From: Paramesorhizobium leguminum
Lineage (GTDB): Bacteria; Pseudomonadota; Alphaproteobacteria; Rhizobiales; Rhizobiaceae
Direction: 5' to 3'
Assembly: GCF_003217235.1 (NCBI RefSeq)
Contig: NZ_QJTF01000003.1
Span: 1-64,000, forward strand
Length of the DNA: 64,000 bases
The notes beneath the pieces are model-generated. The model was given only the letters and a program-made list of their open reading frames with translations. It did no database searches and was not told where the DNA came from. Shown here one piece after another: positions 35,045 to 43,812 of this stretch. The stretch's first letter is position 1, and each line of letters opens with the position of its first letter. The position numbers and the translations under genes were made by a program.

Positions 35045-36817
35045 GTGACGACCCAGCAATTATTGGCGGTTGCGGTCATTTCCCTGATGATGGTGGCGTT
35101 CATCTGGGGGCGTTTCCGTTATGACATCGTCGCCATCTGTTCCCTGCTTGTCGCAATCGCGGTCGGCGTCGTGCCGTTCGATGACGCCTTCAAGGGGTTC
35201 AGCGATCAAATTGTCATCATCGTCGCGAGCGCGCTGATCGTCAGCGCCGGGGTCGCGCGATCGGGCTTGATGGAAACGCTGGTGCAGCGGTTCACCCCGC
35301 GATTGACGTCCGTAAGGGGGCAACTGGCTGTCCTCGTCATCAGCGTCACGGTGCTGTCCGCCTTCGTCAAGAATATCGGCGCGCTGGCGATCATGATCCC
35401 CATCGCCTTTCAATATGCCCGCCGCTCCAATGTCTCGCCCTCCATTTTCCTGATGCCCATGGCATATGGCGCGCTTCTGGGCGGCCTGATGACTCAGATC
35501 GGCACCTCGCCCAATATCGTCGTCTCGCGCATCCGCGCGGAAATGACCGGGCACAGTTTCACCATGTTCGATTTCACCCCCGTGGGCGTCACCCTTGCCA
35601 TCGCCGGTGTCCTTTTTCTTGTTTGCTTCTATTGGCTGGTCCCGGCGCGCACCCGCGCCACCGCTTCAATGGATGAGGCGATCGAAATCAGCAATTATGT
35701 CTCCGAAGCGCGGGTAACGAAGAATTCCGCGGCGCTCGGCAAGACCGTCGCCGACCTCATGCGATCGGCGGAAGGCGACGCGAAAGTTACGTCCATCGTC
35801 CGCGGCGACAGGCATATGCCGCCCCTCCCCGACGCGGTGCTGCGCCGGAATGACATCCTCATTCTTGAAGGCGATCCCAAAGCGCTCGACCAGATCGTCA
35901 CGCAAGGGCGGCTCACTCTTTCCTCCGAGCGCAAGCCCTCCGCCGACGAGCGCTCGGCGGAGATCGACGCCATCGAGGCCGTCATCGCCGATGGCTCGCC
36001 GCTCATCGGCCACTCCGCCCGGCAAATGGCGCTGTTCGAGCGCTATGACGTCAACCTTCTGGCGGTGAGCCGCCAGGGCGAGCGCATCAAGGAGCGGCTG
36101 GGCGAAATCATCTTCCGTTTTGGCGATGTCATCGTGCTGCAGGGCAAGGACACGAATTTGCCGAATATCCTGCGCGAATTCGGCTGCCTGCCGCTCGCCC
36201 GGCGACCGATCCTGCTTGGCAGCTTCCGGCGCGGGCTGGTGCCGCTGCTCATTCTCATCGTCGCCATGGGCGCCACGGCCCTGGGCATTCTACCGGTTGC
36301 AATCGCCTTCTTTAGCGCCGCCGTCGCCATGGTGCTTTTCCGCGCCCTTCCCCTGCGCGAGGTCTATGGCGAGGTCAACGGACCGATCCTTGTGATGCTC
36401 GCGGCTCTCATCCCCGTCAGCGACGCCTTGCGAACGACGGGTGCAAGCAATGTCATCGCAAACTGGCTGACGGTGTTCGGCCACGAACTCCCCCCTTACG
36501 GCGCGCTCGCGCTCATGCTCGTCACCGGCATGGCTGTCACCCCCTTCCTCAACAATGCCGCGACCGTTCTGGTCGTCGCGCCAATCGCCACCAGCTTCGC
36601 CACCGGCCTTGGCTATAAGCCGGACGCCTTCCTGATGGCGGTCGCCATCGGCGCCGGCTGCGATTTCGTGACGCCCATCGGCCACCAGTGCAACACGCTC
36701 GTCATGGCCCCCGGCGGCTATAAATTCAGCGACTACCCCCGGCTGGGCCTGCCCCTGTCGATCATCGTCGTGCTCGTCGCGGTGCCGGCGCTGATGTATT
36801 TCTGGCCGCTGCATTAA
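35045..36817 (+). CDS. SLC13-family (DASS-type) permease with RCK_C domains
   Basis: A 590-residue inner-membrane protein with about 11 membrane helices in two halves (residues ~5-200 and ~395-588) separated by a ~180-residue cytoplasmic insert. The insert holds two TrkA-C (RCK_C) units, around SAALGKTVADLMR...NDILILEGD and IGHSARQMALFERYDVNLLAVSRQG...GDVIVLQG. Motifs LLGGLMTQIGTSPNIVVS and VTPIGHQCNTLVMAPGGY fit sodium-coupled anion (di/tricarboxylate or sulfate) carriers. The GTG start follows GAGGAG by eight bases; an ATG ten codons upstream is an alternative. Confidence 0.88.
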   Translation: MTTQQLLAVAVISLMMVAFIWGRFRYDIVAICSLLVAIAVGVVPFDDAFKGFSDQIVIIVASALIVSAGVARSGLMETLVQRFTPRLTSVRGQLAVLVISVTVLSAFVKNIGALAIMIPIAFQYARRSNVSPSIFLMPMAYGALLGGLMTQIGTSPNIVVSRIRAEMTGHSFTMFDFTPVGVTLAIAGVLFLVCFYWLVPARTRATASMDEAIEISNYVSEARVTKNSAALGKTVADLMRSAEGDAKVTSIVRGDRHMPPLPDAVLRRNDILILEGDPKALDQIVTQGRLTLSSERKPSADERSAEIDAIEAVIADGSPLIGHSARQMALFERYDVNLLAVSRQGERIKERLGEIIFRFGDVIVLQGKDTNLPNILREFGCLPLARRPILLGSFRRGLVPLLILIVAMGATALGILPVAIAFFSAAVAMVLFRALPLREVYGEVNGPILVMLAALIPVSDALRTTGASNVIANWLTVFGHELPPYGALALMLVTGMAVTPFLNNAATVLVVAPIATSFATGLGYKPDAFLMAVAIGAGCDFVTPIGHQCNTLVMAPGGYKFSDYPRLGLPLSIIVVLVAVPALMYFWPLH

Positions 36818-37022
36818 ATATTTACGGCTTGTTAAGCAAGATTCGAATTCTACTAACGAAAACATATAATTAATATCGAATTTTACGCATTTCCGGCATA
36901 TTTCATCTGGATCGAAAGAACAGTTTCCGGTGCGGGCGGATAGCTATAGAGGCCCGCGCCCACACCCCAAACGACCGGCGCTTTTCGAATGCCGGCGCAT
37001 TCGCATATCGGAGTTCGACCCC

Positions 37023-37664
37023 ATGTCCACGCGCAACCTTTCTCTCGTCGTCATCGCCGCTCTTGCCGCCCCCCTCGCCATGCCCGCCGCCTTGGCTGCC
37101 GACCTCGGCAACTACAACAACGAGTATGCCGAACCCGCCCCCCTGGAAACGGAACAGAACTGGTCCGGCAATTATGTCGGCGCCCAGATCGGCGCGTCCT
37201 CCTCGGAATTCCCCAACCCGTTCTCCAACCGTACAGGCGCTCTCGGCGGCGTTGTCGCGGGCAAGACCTTCCAGAACGGCAAATTCGTTTATGGCGGCGA
37301 GGTCGAGGCCAATTTCGCGGAAGCCGAACATCGCCTGGGACGCGGCGGCACGCTGCAGCAATCCTGGAGCGGCGTCGCCAAGGCGAAGGCCGGCGTGGCG
37401 ATGGACAAGACGCTCGTCTATGGCGCGCTGGGCTATGGCGCGACCAAGTTCAAGCCGAAGGGCACGGTTACCTCAGGCAGCAACTGGGAAGGCGGCGTTC
37501 TTCTTGGCGCCGGCGTCGAGCAGCAAATCTCCGGCCCGCTCTCGGCCAAAGTCGAATATGATTACATGCGCTTCGGCGATGTGAAGACCGAAGTCGCAGG
37601 CAAGAGCCAGCGCGACAATCTGAGCAACCACGCCATCAAGGCGGGCGTCAACTACAGGTTCTGA
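37023..37664 (+). CDS. Outer-membrane beta-barrel protein, Omp25/Omp31 family
   Basis: A 213-residue outer-membrane protein. Residues 1-28 form a signal peptide (MSTRNLSLVVIAALAAPLA...AALAADL). The mature part begins with the typical W-x-G-x-Y-x-G-x-Q-x-G pattern (WSGNYVGAQIGASS), then alternating beta strands with aromatic girdles (FVYGGEVEANFAE, LVYGALGYGATKF, AKVEYDYMRFGDV) and a C-terminal aromatic NYRF recognised by the BAM machinery. It resembles Brucella Omp25/31 but is shorter. A strong hairpin follows at 37687. Confidence 0.92.
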   Translation: MSTRNLSLVVIAALAAPLAMPAALAADLGNYNNEYAEPAPLETEQNWSGNYVGAQIGASSSEFPNPFSNRTGALGGVVAGKTFQNGKFVYGGEVEANFAEAEHRLGRGGTLQQSWSGVAKAKAGVAMDKTLVYGALGYGATKFKPKGTVTSGSNWEGGVLLGAGVEQQISGPLSAKVEYDYMRFGDVKTEVAGKSQRDNLSNHAIKAGVNYRF

Positions 37665-37686
37665 TAGCTTTGAATATATAAATGCC

Positions 37687-37720
37687 ATGAACACCGGAGG
37701 CTTCGGCATCCGGTGTTCAT
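37687..37720 (+). terminator. Hairpin after the outer-membrane gene
   Basis: ATGAACACCGGA and TCCGGTGTTCAT form a perfect 12-base stem 22 bases after the stop codon. It lacks a downstream T tract, so it may stabilise the 3' end rather than terminate. Confidence 0.55.
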
Positions 37721-37937
37721 GCGCATGAGCGCTCGAAATTTCCTTGACAAACTCAACTTATAAGTGCGCAATGATTTGCGATTGGTTTCCCCTGTTCGGG
37801 GGATGAAGCCAATATTATACGTTTTTATATTTCTGACTTTCGCAGCCGCGCAAGCGTGACGCACCGGTTCCTTCGAACGATCACCTCATGCCTGCGTCCT
37901 GTATTCCATTTTAAATAATTAAATTTAGGAAATTACG

Positions 37938-39035
37938 ATGAACAACGAGGCCTTTCTTTGGGATACCTACGCCGATCAGGTCTACACCGGCCCCAGTTCG
38001 ACGCAGACCGGTTACCCGGACGCATTCAACAAGGCAATCGGCACCAGCTTTCTGCTGGATGCCCCAAACCAGATTGTGACGTTGTCCGCAATTAACACAG
38101 AAAATCTCGATCACGGCGGACCGACATGGTGCCTTGAGTATGTGAGCATCCCGGCAGCCGAGCGTACCCTCATCGACATCAGGAACGGCACGCTGATATA
38201 CTCAGGCGGATACAAGGATGGCGACGAATTTGCCCCTATATTCTATCTGGCAACCTCTCCCAGCCTCTCTTCCGCCACCTACACGCACATAAGAGTGTCG
38301 AACGAAGGCTGTTTCCAGATCAGGGACACGGTTACGGCATGGGCCAAGCCCGACTCCAGCATCGTCTTGGAAGCAACGAGCCACGGCGTGATCGACATGG
38401 AACTTGTCGAGGAGATCGAGGTAAACGTTAAAGAAATAAATATCCTGGATCAGGCGCGCCTCATCATAAAATGCTGGTGGATCGCATTGGTTCACGGACC
38501 TATCAACATAACAAAGAATGCTGGAATATTTTTAAGCTCACTATTGGCATCGGATTCCGGTACTGACGCTGTAGTCTTTGGCGATACAACAGTTACCCTC
38601 AGCGAAAACGCAAAAGGGTATATCGAAGGCGCGACGTTTTACTACGGGGATGATGTTCAATTTACTGTCCAGGACAACGCGGAATTCGTCTTCAACGTTG
38701 GCGTCATCGCTCCAAAAATCCCAGACTCCACTATCCGCTTCTCACTCGCCGGCGCCGCCCCCAAGGTGCAGATCAATAGCCTCCTCGGCTACCCCAATCA
38801 GCCGTTCGATTTCATCAACCAGACCTACCCGGAGGGCATGTTCAATTTCGTGACCGGCGCCCAGCCGAACAACGGTAAATTTCTTATCCAAACCAACGGC
38901 GATCACACCATTCCCTGGCTTGTCAGCACCAGGAAACTCATCGCGATCGATGGCGTTCCGCTTGACCCAAACAGCGATCAAGTCGATTGCCGGATCGTTA
39001 CGGATGCATATCTTCAGATCAACCTGCGCAACTGA
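37938..39035 (+). CDS. Unrecognised 365-residue protein, probable beta-rich
   Basis: I do not recognise this protein. It has no signal peptide, no membrane helix and few charged helices; it is rich in Asn, Thr, Ser, Asp and beta-branched residues. Alternating segments such as GCFQIRDTVTAWAKPDSSIVLEA, NILDQARLIIKCWW and TTVTLSENAKGYIEGATFYYG suggest a beta-solenoid or jelly-roll arrangement. It is less GC-rich than its neighbours and has AT-rich flanks, with AGGA before the ATG, which hints at recent acquisition. It stands between an outer-membrane gene and a 52-residue membrane peptide, with no clear operon. Confidence 0.75.
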   Translation: MNNEAFLWDTYADQVYTGPSSTQTGYPDAFNKAIGTSFLLDAPNQIVTLSAINTENLDHGGPTWCLEYVSIPAAERTLIDIRNGTLIYSGGYKDGDEFAPIFYLATSPSLSSATYTHIRVSNEGCFQIRDTVTAWAKPDSSIVLEATSHGVIDMELVEEIEVNVKEINILDQARLIIKCWWIALVHGPINITKNAGIFLSSLLASDSGTDAVVFGDTTVTLSENAKGYIEGATFYYGDDVQFTVQDNAEFVFNVGVIAPKIPDSTIRFSLAGAAPKVQINSLLGYPNQPFDFINQTYPEGMFNFVTGAQPNNGKFLIQTNGDHTIPWLVSTRKLIAIDGVPLDPNSDQVDCRIVTDAYLQINLRN

Positions 39036-39043
39036 TACTGGCC

Positions 39044-39072
39044 TTGACGATATAAACCATTAGGTGTATTTT
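39044..39072 (+). promoter_or_regulatory. Promoter for the 52-residue membrane peptide
   Basis: TTGACG and TATTTT are spaced by 17 bases in an AT-rich stretch, 70 bases before the small gene. Confidence 0.5.
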
Positions 39073-39141
39073 TCCGCAAAACTAACGTTATGCGATAATA
39101 TATTTTCCGCGATCTTCTAATTTAATTTTTGAGGATTTTTC

Positions 39142-39300
39142 ATGCTGCGAGAATTTTTACCGCGAGCGGCGCTCAGCCTTTTCCTCGTCGTTTTCTTCAT
39201 CGGCATTTTCGTCGCCCGCAGTGATCTTGGTACATGGGCACCCGGGCAGGCAGCCTCCGATCCCGCGCTGTCGGCTTTTGCTATACAGCCACCATCTTGA
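39142..39300 (+). CDS. Small single-span membrane protein (52 residues)
   Basis: A short frame MLREFLPRAALSLFLVVFFI... with one strongly hydrophobic segment at residues 9-25 after a positively charged start (so N-terminus probably inside), then a polar tail ending FAIQPPS. GAGGA is placed seven bases upstream of the ATG, and a good -35/-10 pair lies further up, which is why I consider it a gene despite its size. No family is recognised. A hairpin and the candidate antisense-strand sRNA follow. Confidence 0.5.
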   Translation: MLREFLPRAALSLFLVVFFIGIFVARSDLGTWAPGQAASDPALSAFAIQPPS

Positions 39301-39757
39301 TGGTTCGCAATGCCAAAAAAAAGCCGCCCTTTCGGGCGGCTTCAACTTTGGAGGAGGAAAGAAAAGAAAGAAGAGACCCGGCAATCCGGGGGCTTAGCGG
39401 GCTTGGGGAGCGCCGGGTCTCGAGCTGGGTGGGTTGCCAGCCCAAGTAAATTGCAACAAAATTAACGCGAGCGAAACCCCAATTAAATGGAGGGTATACA
39501 TTTTTCTTAAAAAGAATTCGTTTTCTTTAAAGTATAGCAATGTCATGCCATTAAAGAATTGCAGTATATTAATTTTAACAACAATACGCATTTCACCGCA
39601 TGTTTTTGTCGCAGGAGACAGGCGACGCCCTCCATTTTCTCGGCTAAATTCGATTCGAGGGGTGCCCTCCGCCATTTTACGGAAAGCAAGATCAGGAAAA
39701 GTGTGAGAACAAGTTTTCCGTCCAGACTTGCGAAGAACAAATATTGAGGATCATGCG
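39301..39757. other. Gene-free AT-rich region before the dipeptidase
   Basis: About 450 bases; the first third holds the candidate sRNA. From 39430 to 39730 the sequence is AT-rich with only short, unconvincing open frames on both strands. It probably contains the dipeptidase promoter. Confidence 0.6.
39315..39424 (-). ncRNA. Candidate trans-acting small RNA (~110 nt)
   Basis: Reading the minus strand, a 10-base stem GAGACCCGGC/GCCGGGTCTC (39412-39421 with 39373-39382) is followed by a ~30-base unpaired pyrimidine-rich linker containing UUUCCUCCUCC, then a terminator stem AAGCCGCCC/GGGCGGCUU and a run of eight U at 39322-39315. Stem, anti-Shine-Dalgarno linker and U-tailed terminator is the layout of Hfq-dependent rhizobial sRNAs such as the AbcR group. 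The 5' end is estimated and no clear promoter was found. Alternatively the hairpin at 39321-39342 is only a bidirectional terminator. Confidence 0.5.
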
Positions 39758-40813
39758 ATGCAAGCCGTTTTCGACGGTCATAATGATGTGTTGTTGCGCT
39801 TATGGAGCAATGCCCGCAAGGGTGCCGATCCTGTGCGAGAATTCATCGAGGGTACCGGCCGTGGCCATCTCGACCTGCCCCGCGCGAAAAAGGGTGGCGT
39901 CATGGGCGGCCTTTGCGCCATCTATATCCCCTCCGAAGGCGGCCTGAACCTCAGGAAGCCCGATGCGAACGGTCACTACCAGACGCCGCTTTCCGCCCCG
40001 TTGGAGCGCCCGCGCTCCCTCGACATCGCGCTTGAGTTGGCTAGCATCGCCCACAAAATAGATCGGGCGGGCGGCTGGAGCCTTTGCCGCAGCGGAGCGG
40101 ACATCGATAAGGCCGTGGCGGATGGCCGTTTCGCCGCCGTGCTCCACATGGAAGGCTGCGAGGCGATCGACAAGGATTTGTCGGCGCTCGAAGTGTTTTA
40201 TGCCGCCGGTCTGCGCTCACTCGGCCCGGTCTGGAGCCGGCATAATATTTTCGGCCATGGCGTGCCCTTCGCCTACCCCATGGACCCCGACGCCGGCCCC
40301 GGCCTGACCGATGCCGGCCGCGAACTCGTCAAGGCCTGCAACAGCCTCGGCATTCTCATCGATACCGCCCATATGACCGCAAAGGGCTTCTGGGACGTGG
40401 CGGAGCTGAGCGACCAGCCCCTCATCGCCAGCCATTCCAACGCCCATGTGCTGACGCCAGTCGCCCGCAACCTCACCGATCGCCAGCTCGATGCGATCCG
40501 CGAGCGCAAGGGCATCGCCGGGCTCAACTATGCCGTCACCATGCTGCGCGCCGACGGGCGGGAGAATGCCGATACGCCGCTTGAGGATATGGTGCGCCAC
40601 ATCGACCACATGGTTTCCCGCGCCGGCATCGATTGCGTGGCGCTGGGTTCCGACTTTGACGGCGCGCTGATCCCCCGCGACATCGGCGACGCCGCGGGCA
40701 CGCAAAACCTGATTGTCGCGCTCCGCCGGGCCGGATATGGTGAGGAAGACCTCGCGAAGATATGCCGCGAGAACTGGTTGAGGGTGCTGCGCTCCGCCTG
40801 GCATGAAGCATGA
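39758..40813 (+). CDS. Membrane-dipeptidase-like peptidase, family M19
   Basis: A 351-residue zinc dipeptidase. Ligand motifs are FDGHNDVLLRL (H-x-D), LHMEGCEAI (bridging Glu), and the histidines in IASHSNAHVLTPVARNLTD. DHMVSRAGIDCVALGSDFDG closes the active site. Bacterial relatives hydrolyse L-L, L-D or D-D dipeptides. The ATG at 39758 is preferred over a TTG ten codons upstream. The gene lies 51 bases before the binding-protein gene of a peptide transporter, so imported dipeptides are the likely substrates. Confidence 0.92.
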   Translation: MQAVFDGHNDVLLRLWSNARKGADPVREFIEGTGRGHLDLPRAKKGGVMGGLCAIYIPSEGGLNLRKPDANGHYQTPLSAPLERPRSLDIALELASIAHKIDRAGGWSLCRSGADIDKAVADGRFAAVLHMEGCEAIDKDLSALEVFYAAGLRSLGPVWSRHNIFGHGVPFAYPMDPDAGPGLTDAGRELVKACNSLGILIDTAHMTAKGFWDVAELSDQPLIASHSNAHVLTPVARNLTDRQLDAIRERKGIAGLNYAVTMLRADGRENADTPLEDMVRHIDHMVSRAGIDCVALGSDFDGALIPRDIGDAAGTQNLIVALRRAGYGEEDLAKICRENWLRVLRSAWHEA

Positions 40814-40864
40814 TCAAGACTGCCCGGCGGATTGACGCGCATCTACAAAAATGAGGGAACGAAC

Positions 40865-42472
40865 ATGATGATGAATTTCGGGCGATTTCGCATTCTCGCT
40901 GCCGGGGCTGCTATTGCCTTGGCTGTCACGGCAACAACGTCGGCCTCGGCGGCAACGCCGCAGGATACGCTCGTTCTGGCATGGGCATTCGACGATATCA
41001 TGACGCTCGATCCCGGCGAATCCTTCGAAATCAGCACCGGCGAAATTCTCGGTAATTCCTATGACCGGCTCGTTCGCCTCGACTTGAGCGACACGTCCAA
41101 GGTGGTAGGCGACATCGCGGAAAGCTGGACCGTCTCCGACGACGGCCTGACCTATACGTTCAAGCTCAAGCCCGGCCTCAAATTCGCCTCCGGCAATCCT
41201 GTTACCGCCGAGGACGTTGCTTTTTCAATTCAGCGCGCGGTGAAGATCGACAAGAGCCCATCCTTCATCCTCACCCAGTTTGGCCTGACCGCGGCCAATG
41301 TCGATGAGAAGGCCAAGGCCGTCGATCCTTCCACCTTCGTGCTGACCGTCGACAAGCCTTATGCCCCGAGTTTCGTGCTCAATTGCCTCACCGCCGACGT
41401 CGCCTCCGTGATCGACAAGACGCTGGTGCTGCAGAATGTCGTCGGTAATGATTACGGCAATGCCTGGCTGAAGAACCATTATGCCGGCTCCGGCCCGCTG
41501 ACCATCCGCGACTGGCGCGCCAACGAAATCCTCGTCATGGAGCGCAACGACAATTATCATGGTGACAAGGCGAAGCTGAACCGCGTCATCTACCGCCATG
41601 TGAAGGAAAGCGCGACGCAGCGCCTGTTGCTCGAAAAGGGCGATGTCGATATCGCGCGCAATCTCCAGCCCGGCGACCTCGACGCCATGGCGAAGGAAAA
41701 GGACATCTCCTTTACCAGCGCGCCGAAGGGCACGGTGTACTATTTCGGCCTGAACCAGAAGAATCCTGATCTCGCCAAGCCCGAAGTGCGCGAGGCGCTG
41801 AAATATCTCGTCGATTACAACGCCATCGGCAAGACGCTGATCAAGGGCATCGGCACGATCCACCAGCCGTTCCTGCCCAAGGGCGTTCTCGGCGAGATCG
41901 ACGATACGCCCTACAAGCTCGACGTCAAGAAGGCCAAAGAACTGCTTGAGAAGGCCGGTCTCAAGGATGGCTTCTCCGTCACCATGGATACGCGCAACAC
42001 CCAGCCGATCACCGGCATCGCGGAATCGATGCAACAGACCTTCGCCAAGGCGGGCGTCAAGCTTGAGATCGTCCCAGGGGACGGCAAGCAGACCCTCACC
42101 AAATACCGCGCCCGCAACCACGACATCTATATCGGCGACTGGGGCATGGATTACTGGGACCCGCACAGCAACGCCGATACGTTCACATCCAACCCCGATA
42201 ACAGCGACGGCGCTTCGGCCAAGACGCTCGCCTGGCGCAATAGCTGGGATATTCCTGAACTGACGAAGGAAACCAAGGCCGCCGTGCTGGAACGCGACAC
42301 CGCCAAGCGCGTCGAGATGTACCACGACCTGCAGAAGAAGGTGCTGGATACCGGTCCCTTCGTGATCCTCTTCCAGCAAACCGAGGTGGCGGGCGTCCGG
42401 GACAATATCGAGAACTACAAGCTCGGCCCGACGTTCTCGACCAACTATGTTTATACGGTGGGGAAGAAGTAA
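40865..42472 (+). CDS. Peptide ABC transporter substrate-binding protein
   Basis: A 535-residue periplasmic protein of the SBP_bac_5 (DppA/OppA) family. The signal peptide covers about residues 1-29 (MMMNFGRFRILAAGAAIALA...ASA). Typical segments are MTLDPGESFEISTGEILGNSYDRLV, SGNPVTAEDVAFSIQRAV, NHYAGSGPLTIRDW and FGLNQKNPDLAKPEVREAL. GAGGGA precedes the ATG. It is followed, after a repeat-filled 280-base gap, by the permease and ATPase genes. Confidence 0.93.
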   Translation: MMMNFGRFRILAAGAAIALAVTATTSASAATPQDTLVLAWAFDDIMTLDPGESFEISTGEILGNSYDRLVRLDLSDTSKVVGDIAESWTVSDDGLTYTFKLKPGLKFASGNPVTAEDVAFSIQRAVKIDKSPSFILTQFGLTAANVDEKAKAVDPSTFVLTVDKPYAPSFVLNCLTADVASVIDKTLVLQNVVGNDYGNAWLKNHYAGSGPLTIRDWRANEILVMERNDNYHGDKAKLNRVIYRHVKESATQRLLLEKGDVDIARNLQPGDLDAMAKEKDISFTSAPKGTVYYFGLNQKNPDLAKPEVREALKYLVDYNAIGKTLIKGIGTIHQPFLPKGVLGEIDDTPYKLDVKKAKELLEKAGLKDGFSVTMDTRNTQPITGIAESMQQTFAKAGVKLEIVPGDGKQTLTKYRARNHDIYIGDWGMDYWDPHSNADTFTSNPDNSDGASAKTLAWRNSWDIPELTKETKAAVLERDTAKRVEMYHDLQKKVLDTGPFVILFQQTEVAGVRDNIENYKLGPTFSTNYVYTVGKK

Positions 42473-42491
42473 AGGCGACGTTGCCGGAGCG

Positions 42492-42677
42492 CCCCTCCCT
42501 CCCCCTTGCGGGGGTCCGAAGGACGGGCCGAGACCCGTGGCTCGGCCCCGGCAAGTGGCCCGAAGGGTCGGGTGGGGGTGGTGACGTTTACACCACGGTC
42601 TCCAGCAGAGGCGCAAATGTCACCACCCCCATCCGCCCGCTCCGCGGGCACCTTCCCCGCAAGGGGGAAGGAGGGGG
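42492..42677. repeat. Nested inverted repeat between the binding protein and permease genes
   Basis: Outer arms CCCTCCCTCCCCCTTGCGGG and CCCCGCAAGGGGGAAGGAGG, inner arms GGGGGTGGTGAC and GTCACCACCCCC. No coding potential. It could attenuate transcription so that the binding protein is made in excess over the permease. Confidence 0.8.
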
Positions 42678-42750
42678 CGAGCCGGTCCGACAGAGCAGAA
42701 TGGCTGCCCCATGAAGGAAAACCGTTGCTTAAAAATGAAGGCCCCCCGCC

Positions 42751-43812
42751 GTGGTAGCGTTTGATGTACCCCGATCAACTGTCCGCCTCCGAGCCACCGG
42801 GCTGGCCACCACCATCGGCAAATTCCTCGTCATCGTCATCACCACCTATCTCGGCCTCCTCGCCGTGACCTTCTTCATCGGCCGCGTCATCCCCATCGAC
42901 CCCGTGCTCGCCATCGTCGGCGACCGCGCGCCTGCCAGCACCATAGCCCGCGCCCGGCAGGAGCTGGGCCTCAACGAACCGCTCTGCTGGCAGTTCGTCA
43001 TCTACGTCTCGAAGGTCCTCCACGGCGATTTCGGCACATCGGTGCTCACCGGCAATCCGGTCCTGACCGACATACGCCGCGTATTTCCCGCGACGATGGA
43101 ACTCGCCACGCTCGGAACGCTCATCGGCTCAATGATAGGCGTCCCGCTCGGCGTTCTGGCTGCAGTAAAGCGCGGAACGTTCATCGACCAGACGGTGCGC
43201 GTCATCGGCCTGTTCGGCTATTCCGTGCCGATCTTCTGGCTCGGCCTGATGGCGCTGCTGGTCTTCTATGCCCGCCTCGGCTGGACAGCGGGGCCGGGAC
43301 GCATCGATGTCGTATATGAATACACCTTCACCCCGATCACGGGCTTCTACATCATCGATGCCATCATCCAGCGCCAATGGGATGCGCTGCGGGATATCCT
43401 CAGCCATATCATCCTGCCCGCCTGCCTGCTCGGCTATTTTTCGCTCGCCTATATCAGCCGCATGACCCGCTCCTTCATGCTGAACGAGCTGGAACAGGAA
43501 TATGTGGTCGCCGCCCGCGCCAAGGGCCTGTCGGAGAGCCGCATCATCTGGCGCCATGCGTTGCGCAATGCAGCCGTACCGCTGGTTACGGTGATCGCGC
43601 TTTCCTATGCCGGCATGCTCGAGGGCTCCGTCCTCACCGAAACCGTCTTCTCCTGGCCGGGTCTCGGCCAATACATCACCAACTCGCTGCAGAATGCCGA
43701 CATGAATGCCGTACTCGGCGGTACTGTTGTCATCGGCTCCGTCTTCATCGCCTTGAACCTCATCTCCGATCTGCTCTATCGGACCCTCGATCCAAGGACG
43801 CGCGCCCGATGA
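42751..43812 (+). CDS. Peptide ABC transporter permease (DppB-like)
   Basis: A 353-residue inner-membrane protein with six predicted helices. It has the N-terminal segment LVIVITTYLGLLAVTFFIGRVIPIDPV and the cytoplasmic EAA loop MLNELEQEYVVAARAKGLSESRIIWRHALRNA that contacts the ATPase. A GTG start at 42751 is used, although the upstream repeat makes the ribosome site unclear. Its stop overlaps the next ATG (ATGA). Confidence 0.93.
   Translation: MVAFDVPRSTVRLRATGLATTIGKFLVIVITTYLGLLAVTFFIGRVIPIDPVLAIVGDRAPASTIARARQELGLNEPLCWQFVIYVSKVLHGDFGTSVLTGNPVLTDIRRVFPATMELATLGTLIGSMIGVPLGVLAAVKRGTFIDQTVRVIGLFGYSVPIFWLGLMALLVFYARLGWTAGPGRIDVVYEYTFTPITGFYIIDAIIQRQWDALRDILSHIILPACLLGYFSLAYISRMTRSFMLNELEQEYVVAARAKGLSESRIIWRHALRNAAVPLVTVIALSYAGMLEGSVLTETVFSWPGLGQYITNSLQNADMNAVLGGTVVIGSVFIALNLISDLLYRTLDPRTRAR

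Noticed and set aside
39434-39706. 90-codon plus-strand open frame
   Set aside because: No ribosome site, no recognisable motif, AT-rich with atypical composition; likely chance.
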